From Lachnospiraceae bacterium (GTDB taxonomy: Bacteria > Bacillota > Clostridia > Lachnospirales > Lachnospiraceae): DNA of 64,000 nucleotides. The DNA is taken from NCBI GenBank assembly GCA_022647575.1, contig JALCKY010000007.1, positions 1-64,000 on the forward strand. The letters are read 5' to 3'. The notes below the pieces were generated by a model that was given only the letters and a program-made list of their open reading frames with translations, was not told the DNA's origin and did not search any database. Shown here piece after piece: positions 16,358-23,085 of this stretch (positions are counted from its first letter, which is position 1; every line of letters begins with the position of its first letter). The translations under genes and the position numbers were made by a program.

Positions 16358-17487
16358 AATGTTTTTCCTCCATAAAATCATTTTTTGCTGTGTTCATGGC
16401 CGGGCGTTTATCGCTTTCCGGCGCAAGAGTGGGTTTTCCCTGCGGCTTTTCGATGTAAGCCGTCAGGAGTTCATCGAAGCGGGACTTTCCGAGGAGCTTC
16501 TGCATGGCAGTGACGCCGAGCAGCTTCTTTTCATACGGATCAAATCCTGCTTCCTCGACCGTCTGGATAACAGCGGCCTCGTTACTGTATTTACGGTTGG
16601 AGCGGCCTTCGACCAGCTTCCAGCCGTTCCATTCCTTCCCGGAGAGCGCCTGCTGCAGGGCATATTCCTTGATGTCAGATGCCCAGCTGATCAGCTCGTC
16701 CACCTTGTAAAGAATGACTTCGATTTCGGTGTCCGTCAGGAGCGGCGGGAGTTTGAAATCGTACTGTGCCAGCTCAGATTGGCTTCGGCCCTGGCACGGC
16801 ATTCATTCTTGCTTTACAAAAGCCGCACCATTCTCCGCAGAGAAAGTTTCCATCTCCGGCAAAGGCAAGCTCTGCTGTGGGTTTCAGGACTTCGTCTGCC
16901 CAGCGGTATAGATTGTCCTTACTGATATCGAAGGTGCTGACATTCTGCCGTCTTGGCTGGTAGATGGTCATGCTGACCTGATCGATGTCGTAGATGTCAT
17001 CAAAGAGTTCAAGAGCCCCGAGGGCGTAGCACTTCATTTGCGGATTCTCTTCAGCGGAAACAAGAACGCCGAGGCCGTATTTGAAATCAATAACCCGGAG
17101 CGTGCCATCTGCGATGACGACGCAGTCGGCGGTACCGAAGCCCTGTTCTACCCAGCGGGAGAAGTCAACTCGCTGCTCAATCAGGACAACCGGATCAGCG
17201 CAGGTCTTCTTTGCGGCCTCGACCTGCTCCAGCACGAATTCGGCATAGCCGCTGGTGCAGTCGTCCATCTCTTCGGAATACCAGGAAAGTCCATCTGTCG
17301 GATCGTCTGCCGGAAGCCCCAGTGCTTTCTTAAGCTTGAACTCCGCGAGTGCATGAGCATCAGTGCCTTCCGCTGCGTAGTCGCTTCCTTTATCCTCGTA
17401 GGTCTCGCAGAGCCGTGCCGATGGCGGACAATGAATCCATCTGTCAGCGCCGGAGGCGGAGAGGATCGCGTGTTGCTTACTTGCCAT
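16350..17487 (-). pseudogene. DUF2800 family phage nuclease-like protein, two frameshifts
   Basis: DUF2800 proteins are PD-(D/E)XK-type nucleases of the Cas4/RecB-like group. The first frame starts MASKQHAILSASGADRWIHCPPS and carries DCVVIADGTLRVIDFKYG (the catalytic D...DxK-like segment) and CGEWCGFCKAR, which suggests an iron-sulfur or zinc cysteine cluster. The last frame resumes LAQYDFKLPPLLTDTEIE. Two single-base losses, near 16806 and 16774, restore the expected CRARAEANLELAQYDF when repaired. As read, the protein ends 14 residues after the cysteine cluster and lacks the C-terminal third. Confidence 0.85.
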
Positions 17488-17815
17488 TTCCGATTGCCTC
17501 CGCGTCCTTCATCAGGGCTTCATAGTTTGCCGGGTCGATAGCGGAGAGCTTTGTCGCTCCGTATTTCTGGAGCAGGTCACGTACCTCAGCAGTGTGTCCT
17601 GCGCGGGATTTCCCGGCGAGAACGGATCTTACGTCCTCCAGCTTTAATTCCGGCTTGGGTTCTTCTTTTGTAGCAGCAGTTTCAGAAATTTGCTGCTTAT
17701 TGGAATCGTCTGTGCCGGAGAACTGCTGGTAAAGCCAGTCGGCTGCGTCGTTAATAGCGGCAGCAGCACTGTGGAGATCTTCGATTGTCTGTTTCATGTC
17801 TGCCATTTTGCTCAT
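17477..17815 (-). CDS. Conserved small phage early protein, 112 aa
   Basis: Starts MSKMADMKQTIEDLHSAAAA at an ATG with AAGGAG upstream; an ATG at 17854 is rejected because it lies further inside the preceding gene. The N-terminal half is helical; the C-terminal half (LKLEDVRSVLAGKSRAGHTAEVRDLLQKYGA) is conserved in Bacillota phages, often mislabelled an rRNA biogenesis protein. It overlaps the DUF2800 start by 11 bases. It may work with DUF2800/DUF2815 in phage replication, by position only. Confidence 0.7.
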   Translation of the reverse strand: MSKMADMKQTIEDLHSAAAAINDAADWLYQQFSGTDDSNKQQISETAATKEEPKPELKLEDVRSVLAGKSRAGHTAEVRDLLQKYGATKLSAIDPANYEALMKDAEAIGNGK

Positions 17816-17960
17816 AGGTTCTTTCTCCTTTCTCGGATTGTCTTTGCGCGGCAAGAATTGAAAGATTTCTTGCCAGTCGGGCGGATACGTGGCTGATGGA
17901 GTTCAGAAGCTGAATCTCCTCGCGGACGTTCCCTCCGGTGTCTGTGTAACTTGATTTCAT
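17751..17960 (-). CDS. Small phage early protein, 69 aa
   Basis: Starts MKSSYTDTGGNVREEIQLLNS with AGGTG seven bases upstream and continues VSARLARNLSILAAQRQSEKG. The first 45 residues look like a genuine helical protein; the last 20 or so overlap the next gene in another frame and are cysteine-rich and probably unconstrained. It lies between the third copy of the hairpin-repeat core and the 112-aa gene. Function unknown. Confidence 0.5.
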   Translation of the reverse strand: MKSSYTDTGGNVREEIQLLNSISHVSARLARNLSILAAQRQSEKGERTYEQNGRHETDNRRSPQCCCRY

Positions 17961-18004
17961 CGTGTTCACCTCGCTTCCTGAAGGTCTTTTCTCTGTCCTT
18001 CAAG

Positions 18005-18036
18005 TTCCACTGGAGATGAGCAGACAATTTGAGCGG
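18005..18036 (-). repeat. Diverged core of the hairpin repeat, copy C
   Basis: 26 of 32 bases match 12072-12103. The two ends are identical (minus-strand CCGCTCAAA and TCATCTCCAGTGGAA), while the middle eight bases differ and the downstream arm of the 13-bp hairpin is not kept. Again it lies between two early genes. Confidence 0.45.
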
Positions 18037-18113
18037 AGAAAAAAATAAAAAAATTCGGCCACCATCTTGTTGAAGGACAGTGGCCGGAATTGCTGCGGTT
18101 CGTGGTCTGGGTA

Positions 18114-18620
18114 TTACTTGTCACCGGTGATCCTGCGCAGATCAGTTCTGTACTTCTTCATCTGATCCGCGAAGGTCTTCTGCGGACGACCGAGTTCTCT
18201 TGCAATGGCTCTGTCGGAGATGCCTTCCGGATGATCCATCCAGAGCTGAATAATGGTATCCGCTTCCGGATCAAGTTCGCGCAGGCGTGCAAAAAGCTGC
18301 TCCAATAATATGCGGTCGGAGATGAATTCCTCGATTGGAGTGTCGTTGTCCGGCAGATAGTCGTACATATTGCCGTTACCATCCGGATTTGTAACGTCAA
18401 GAGAAAGGGTGTCCCCTGCTGCATGGTATTCGCAACCGATGCAGTCACCATCGCATTTCCATGCATAGCGGTATGGACACAGGCACCTGCCGTGATCTTG
18501 TTCCTTGTGACGGATGCGGTCGGCTTCCTTATAGAAAGCGTCGTGCTGTTCTTTTGAGATGGGAACCTTTTCGCCGGTGCTACGGATGAAGATGAAATAC
18601 TGTTTTTCTTCTTTTGACAT
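18114..18620 (-). CDS. Sigma-70 region 4-like HTH protein, first gene of the phage early operon
   Basis: The 168-residue protein starts MSKEEKQYFIFIRSTGEKVPIS with AGGAGG upstream. Its middle has a cysteine-rich segment (CLCPYRYAWKCDGDCIGCEYH) that may bind a metal; its C-terminus has a helix-turn-helix (LWMDHPEGISDRAIARELGRPQKTFADQMKKY split over about 32 residues) like sigma region 4. Related proteins are common in Bacillota phages and conjugative elements. It is the rightmost prophage gene seen, facing away from the plus-strand island, so the gap to 18707 is a divergent control region. Confidence 0.75.
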   Translation of the reverse strand: MSKEEKQYFIFIRSTGEKVPISKEQHDAFYKEADRIRHKEQDHGRCLCPYRYAWKCDGDCIGCEYHAAGDTLSLDVTNPDGNGNMYDYLPDNDTPIEEFISDRILLEQLFARLRELDPEADTIIQLWMDHPEGISDRAIARELGRPQKTFADQMKKYRTDLRRITGDK

Positions 18621-18706
18621 AAATTTTTCCTCCTGTGATTTGCTGTTTGTGAGCAATCGCAGGGGAAAAATTCATAGCTCGTTCATCGTTTGTCCGTATT
18701 TGCAGA

Positions 18707-18735
18707 TTGATTTTTACAGACTATTTCGATATAAT
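18707..18735 (+). promoter_or_regulatory. Sigma-A-type promoter of the accessory island
   Basis: TTGATT (18707-18712), a 17-base spacer and a perfect TATAAT (18730-18735). It reads towards the island and would give a leader of about 120 bases before the first ATG. No other promoter this good was seen before the HTH gene, so the first genes probably form one operon. Confidence 0.7.
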
Positions 18736-18864
18736 GGGAATTAGTATGAAGCACTTGGAATTAACACGAACCACGGAACCCATATATCGAGCCGATGCTA
18801 GAAGACACTTAGCCCCTGTGATTACTTCACAAGAGCTATCCAATCGTTCGGTAGGTCGGCTGCT

Positions 18865-19851
18865 ATGGTTCCTAAGGTTACTAAGGTTCAACTTGAAAAT
18901 TTGGAGAGAAAAACAGTGACAACAGATGAAAAACCACGGCTTTGTGGTGGCACCTTCTTTGTTCTGGTTCTTCAGGCACTGAAGCAGCGTGTCAAATCGA
19001 GGCAGCACTATAAGGGCGAGAGAGATGGTCTCTCAGATCCGGAAGTTTTGATAGGGCTGATCAAAGTAATCAATCCTGAGTATCAGGAGCCAAGAGAAGG
19101 AGCCCTTAAGGGAAAAACAAACGACTTCAAATCCTGTAAGACCTCAACTGGTCAGTATCTGCCGTTTGGCGAGACGCCGGAGGTTGAGACTTTTGATTTG
19201 CGGGTCAAGAATGAATATCAGGACGCGCTGGGAGCGATGGCGAGGTTTGCTGCTCTTTTCCTTGAGACCGGTACGAAAGTTCAGAAGGACGTACGCCTCG
19301 TGAAAGCGCTGATTGATCTGATCCAGCAGGATGACAGCATCCAGCCGGATGATGAGTTCTATATCGATGAAAATGGTGGGAAAATAAAAAAGACCGCGCT
19401 TGGCGGTCTTCAAAAGATATGCCTTCCAGCATTCCTACTGGGGGTTTGGCACTATGTGGTTATAAATAGAAAGGATAATAGCGTAGGACGTGACACCTAC
19501 GATGAATGGTGTCCTGAAAAAGGTAGAGCTGCAAGAACATACTCAGGTGGTATGGGTAAAAATATCGCTACTAAAATTGATGTATATATGCCACAAAATA
19601 TGAATTCGAGAAAAAAACCTACAAGTGATGAAGAAGAGGATCAGGTGTTTGACTTCGGAGATGAAGATAAGGAAGAAAATCAAACTTATGATTTCGGTGA
19701 TAAAGATGAGGGGAAAACACCACCTCCGACAACACAGAATATTTTTAATCCATTGATTATTCAGCAGTCTGGAGCAAACAGTACCGTCATTCCAAATTAC
19801 GGGACGATCAATCTTGACCTTAGCAAGAAAGGCGACGGTGATAATGAGTGA
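18865..19851 (+). CDS. Island protein A: unrecognised 328-aa protein with acidic repeat and C-terminal motif
   Basis: I do not recognise this family. The N-terminal domain (to about residue 240) includes KPRLCGGTFFVLVLQALKQR and AFLLGVWHYVVINRKDN and looks globular and soluble. Residues 259-283 are an acidic linker with two copies of a DFGD-containing unit (QVFDFGDEDKEEN / QTYDFGDKDEGKT), followed by PPPTTQN. The last 28 residues carry QSGANSTVIPNYGTINLDL, which recurs at the N-terminus of the next protein. A GTG at 18916 with GGAGAG seven bases upstream is an alternative start (311 aa). The stop overlaps the next start by 8 bases. Probably a partner or effector of the next gene; inference only. 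Confidence 0.7.
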   Translation: MVPKVTKVQLENLERKTVTTDEKPRLCGGTFFVLVLQALKQRVKSRQHYKGERDGLSDPEVLIGLIKVINPEYQEPREGALKGKTNDFKSCKTSTGQYLPFGETPEVETFDLRVKNEYQDALGAMARFAALFLETGTKVQKDVRLVKALIDLIQQDDSIQPDDEFYIDENGGKIKKTALGGLQKICLPAFLLGVWHYVVINRKDNSVGRDTYDEWCPEKGRAARTYSGGMGKNIATKIDVYMPQNMNSRKKPTSDEEEDQVFDFGDEDKEENQTYDFGDKDEGKTPPPTTQNIFNPLIIQQSGANSTVIPNYGTINLDLSKKGDGDNE

Positions 19852-20494
19852 CGAAATTAAAGTGATTTCTGCATCGCTGTCTCCTTCTACCGGTCAGCCG
19901 CAATACACTCAGAGCGGCAAAGATGCTGTGATGATACCGAATTACGGCACCATAAACATGCAGGTCACGCAGCAGACAGTTTCAATGCCATATTTTGGAG
20001 GAAATATTTATGTTCCTCCGAGAGTGGATCGCGAATACTACAATATTTTTGTCCTGGCTGGAGAAGAGTTTGACAGGCCATATGTCAAGGTTCCTCGTGA
20101 TCGTTCTTTGAATGAATGTATGACGGAGGAGACGATGGTAAAATTCTCATCACTGACAGAAGAAAATCGTACACAGATAAAGACCATGCCGTCACTCTTT
20201 ATGGCCGAGAATAATAAATATGGAAAAGCGGATGAAAGTCAAAATGTGATTTACGGGTTCATACCCGATATCAAGGTATACGACAATTATGTGAAAGCTT
20301 ATTTTTGTGGCTATAGACTTGATGTTCCGCAGTGGAGGCTTAACGAATTGCTGGATGAACTTCAGCTCGTAGGAGACAACAGATTTAATGAAATGAACAG
20401 GACTCACTGGTCGATAAAACGCTGCGATTTAATACAGGAACTTCTCGAAGCAGGAGTTCAGATACCGGTATTTACTATTGGAGATTCACACTGA
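19844..20494 (+). CDS. Island protein B: unrecognised 216-aa protein with the shared N-terminal motif
   Basis: Starts MSDEIKVISASLSPS at the ATG overlapping gene A's stop; an in-frame GTG or ATG upstream is inside gene A. Residues 23-41 (QSGKDAVMIPNYGTINMQV) repeat the C-terminal motif of protein A with eight identical core residues. The rest is a soluble domain with YYNIFVLAGEEFDRPYVKVP, FMAENNKYGKADESQN, and near the end MNRTHWSIKRCDLIQELLEAG. No catalytic motif or membrane span is evident. The overlap and shared motif suggest that A and B are made and act together. Function unknown. Confidence 0.7.
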   Translation: MSDEIKVISASLSPSTGQPQYTQSGKDAVMIPNYGTINMQVTQQTVSMPYFGGNIYVPPRVDREYYNIFVLAGEEFDRPYVKVPRDRSLNECMTEETMVKFSSLTEENRTQIKTMPSLFMAENNKYGKADESQNVIYGFIPDIKVYDNYVKAYFCGYRLDVPQWRLNELLDELQLVGDNRFNEMNRTHWSIKRCDLIQELLEAGVQIPVFTIGDSH

Positions 20495-20510
20495 AGTGAT
20501 GGAGGAAATC

Positions 20511-20723
20511 ATGAGTAACGAATTAGAAAGCACTGCAGCAGAAGCAATGCCGGAAAAATGGGTTAATCTTGAAGATATCGCAGATCATCTGAGTGTCAGT
20601 ACAGATACAGTTAGAAACTGGATCAAGGATGGTAAGCTGCCGTTTTATAAAGCTGGCAAACGGTATAAATTCAAGATTTCTGAAGTAGATGCTTGGCTCC
20701 GGGATGGAAAGATTTCGGATTGA
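20511..20723 (+). CDS. Excisionase-type helix-turn-helix protein
   Basis: A 70-residue protein whose centre (WVNLEDIADHLSVSTDTV, then WIKDGKLPFYKAGKRYKFKI) is a winged helix-turn-helix of the MerR/excisionase HTH_17 type, followed by SEVDAWLRDG. ATG 20511 follows GGAGG by five bases. Such small proteins often precede restriction-modification and other defence operons and probably regulate them; they also act as excisionases, but no recombinase is nearby. A regulatory role is preferred from context. Confidence 0.85.
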   Translation: MSNELESTAAEAMPEKWVNLEDIADHLSVSTDTVRNWIKDGKLPFYKAGKRYKFKISEVDAWLRDGKISD

Positions 20724-20760
20724 ACAATATTGAGAACTCTATAGAAGGAGGCGATTTATT

Positions 20761-23058
20761 ATGACTGAAAAGATGACGTCTTCAATAAAACTGATAAAAC
20801 TTGATACTGCCACCTTTCATGGAGAGAAGGTAGATCCGACGTATGTAAATTTATTTTTCGGGAAGAACGGAGCCGGAAAGAGCACACTTGCCGATGCGTT
20901 CAGGCACCCGGAGTGCCTCGACTGGGAGACAGGTGTCAATCCTGCGGACTATACAATTCTTGTGTACGATCAGAACTTCATAACTCGCAATCTCGCAGAC
21001 TATGGAGACCTGAAAGGAGTATTCACGTTAAGTGAAGAAAATGCCGAAACCAGAAGGCGGATCGATGAAAAGATCGAAGAGAGAAAAACAGTAGTGTCCG
21101 ATGGTAAGCAGGCTGCGGAAGACCGTGATAAGAAAAACGGTGAGCTGAAACCGCTGCGGGATGCATTCGAATCTACATGCTGGAACACGACTGACGATAT
21201 CAGAAAAAGTTTTGACCAGACCCAGAACGGAAAGAAAAAGAAGCTGCAATTTGCAGATGAGGTTTTGGCCGGTCACCATGCTGCTGTCGAGCATAAGAAA
21301 GAGGATATTCAGAAATTATACGAGATCGCTTATGACCCGGATGCTCGAAAATACCCGCTGTTCAAAAAGTCAACGGATCTTGAAGGCGAATATGACCTTT
21401 CCGGAGTCAGTTACCTTGGCGAAGAGGTTACGAGCCGTAGCGAAACTCAGTTTGCAAAATTCATGAAGGCACTGAACGCAACGGAGTGGGTTAAAAAAGG
21501 GCACGCAAATTATATTGGCCACACTGAAGGAAAGTGCCCATTTTGCCAAGGAAAGTTGCCGGATACATTTGAAACAGATATAGCGCAGGCCTTTGATGAA
21601 GGCTACCAGAAAGCACTCGATGCGCTGGAAAAGCTGGAAACGGAATACACTGCTAAGATGTCAGCGCTGATTGAATTGTTTAAAAATAATCTCACAGCTG
21701 TATTACCAAAGGTGAAGACGGCAGATTATGAAAAGCTGGTGGCTCAGCTTGAGGCGCTTGTTGCTGAAGACGAGCAGCTTATAGCGAAGAAGCGTACAGC
21801 ACCGGGAGAGCCAGTTGAGTTAAAGGATACTGATACCATCATTGCAGATCTTGATGCTGCGATTACGGAGATTAACAATACTATTCAGGGCAACAATGAC
21901 ATAGTTGACACAAAGCCAGATAAGCAACTGGAATGCTTCAACATGGTCTGGGAGGAAATTGCCTTTCTATTGAAAGATGATATAGCAGCTTACAAGAAGA
22001 GCAACGCGGATATTGAAGCGGAAACGAAAAAACTGGATGGCAGGGTCAAGACGCTTCAGGGAGAGTACAGAAAGCTATCCGGAGAGATTACAACACTTAA
22101 TTCAAGCGTGATAAATACGGCTGCCACAGTTGATAGCATTAATGCTCATTTGAAAGATTCCGGATTTGAAGGATTTACTCTTCGTGAAAAGGAAGGTGTG
22201 AAAGGAACCTATGAGGTTATTCGTGAAGATGGTCAGGTTGCTGATCACCTGAGCGAGGGAGAGAGAAATTTTATAGCGTTTCTATACTTCTATCATGTAG
22301 TCCGGGGAAGCCAATCAGAAACAGATTCCGGCAAAGATAAAATCGTCGTGATTGATGATCCGGTTTCCAGCATGGATTCCAGTGCCCTGTTCATAGTCAG
22401 TGCGTTGGTGCGGGAAATGATCGGAGTTTGCAGTAATAATGTGAGCGGTGATGCCTTAAGGGACAATGGAACAGAATACGAAGGAAAATATATTCAGCAG
22501 TTGTTCATATTGACGCATAACGCTTTCTTTCATCGGGAGATCACATATAACCAGGTAAGTCACTATCGGTATGTTTCATTCTTTAAGGTGAATAAAAAGA
22601 ACAACATTTCGTCTGTTGAGAAATGCGTTAAAGAGGCCGTAAAGGTTTCGGAGAAAGACCGGAACTATAATCCTGTACAGAATTCATATAATGCGCTCTG
22701 GCGTGAGTACGAGACTTTGGATTCACCGATTCCGCTGATGAATGTAATCCGAAGGATCCTTGAATACTACTTCATCCAGCTTTGTGCAGTCGATAACAAT
22801 GTGCTAAGCACGACAGTTCTGGATGCAGTTAAAAAGAAAATCACAGATGACGCAGCAGGTGGTGTTCCGGATTATACAAAGTACCATTTGGCTCAAGCGA
22901 TGCTCTCTTATATCAACAGATCGGATACATTTAATGATGGTATGCATTTTGTGGACGAGAGTATTGATTGCGATCAGTACAGGGATGTCTTCCGTACGAT
23001 ATTTGAGGTAATGGGACACGGCCAGCACTTTAAGAGAATGATCGCAGAAGCAGACTGA
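20761..23058 (+). CDS. RloC/AAA_13-like ABC-type ATPase with a CPFC hook (candidate anticodon nuclease)
   Basis: The 765-residue protein has an SMC/Rad50-like ABC ATPase split by coiled coils: Walker A FFGKNGAGKST (residues 34-41 core), a CPFC hook (259-262) flanked by helical arms, signature LSEGERNF (497-503), Walker B VVIDDPVSS (IDDP at 531-534) and switch histidine H586 (ILTHNAF). After the ATPase a C-terminal domain contains R664-x3-E668 and H729, compatible with the Arg-Glu-His set of PrrC/RloC anticodon nucleases. RloC senses DNA damage or restriction alleviation and cleaves tRNA. The ATPase call is firm; the nuclease call is inference. RBS AGGAGG is present. It sits between the HTH gene and the helicase gene, 27 bases from the latter. 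Confidence 0.85.
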   Translation: MTEKMTSSIKLIKLDTATFHGEKVDPTYVNLFFGKNGAGKSTLADAFRHPECLDWETGVNPADYTILVYDQNFITRNLADYGDLKGVFTLSEENAETRRRIDEKIEERKTVVSDGKQAAEDRDKKNGELKPLRDAFESTCWNTTDDIRKSFDQTQNGKKKKLQFADEVLAGHHAAVEHKKEDIQKLYEIAYDPDARKYPLFKKSTDLEGEYDLSGVSYLGEEVTSRSETQFAKFMKALNATEWVKKGHANYIGHTEGKCPFCQGKLPDTFETDIAQAFDEGYQKALDALEKLETEYTAKMSALIELFKNNLTAVLPKVKTADYEKLVAQLEALVAEDEQLIAKKRTAPGEPVELKDTDTIIADLDAAITEINNTIQGNNDIVDTKPDKQLECFNMVWEEIAFLLKDDIAAYKKSNADIEAETKKLDGRVKTLQGEYRKLSGEITTLNSSVINTAATVDSINAHLKDSGFEGFTLREKEGVKGTYEVIREDGQVADHLSEGERNFIAFLYFYHVVRGSQSETDSGKDKIVVIDDPVSSMDSSALFIVSALVREMIGVCSNNVSGDALRDNGTEYEGKYIQQLFILTHNAFFHREITYNQVSHYRYVSFFKVNKKNNISSVEKCVKEAVKVSEKDRNYNPVQNSYNALWREYETLDSPIPLMNVIRRILEYYFIQLCAVDNNVLSTTVLDAVKKKITDDAAGGVPDYTKYHLAQAMLSYINRSDTFNDGMHFVDESIDCDQYRDVFRTIFEVMGHGQHFKRMIAEAD

Positions 23059-23085
23059 AAATAACAGGCAAAGGACAGACAATTT

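Noticed and set aside
18707-18919. A 70-aa frame reading through the island promoter
   Set aside because: It begins within the promoter elements, lacks a ribosome site and has no conserved-looking sequence; it lies in the leader of gene A.
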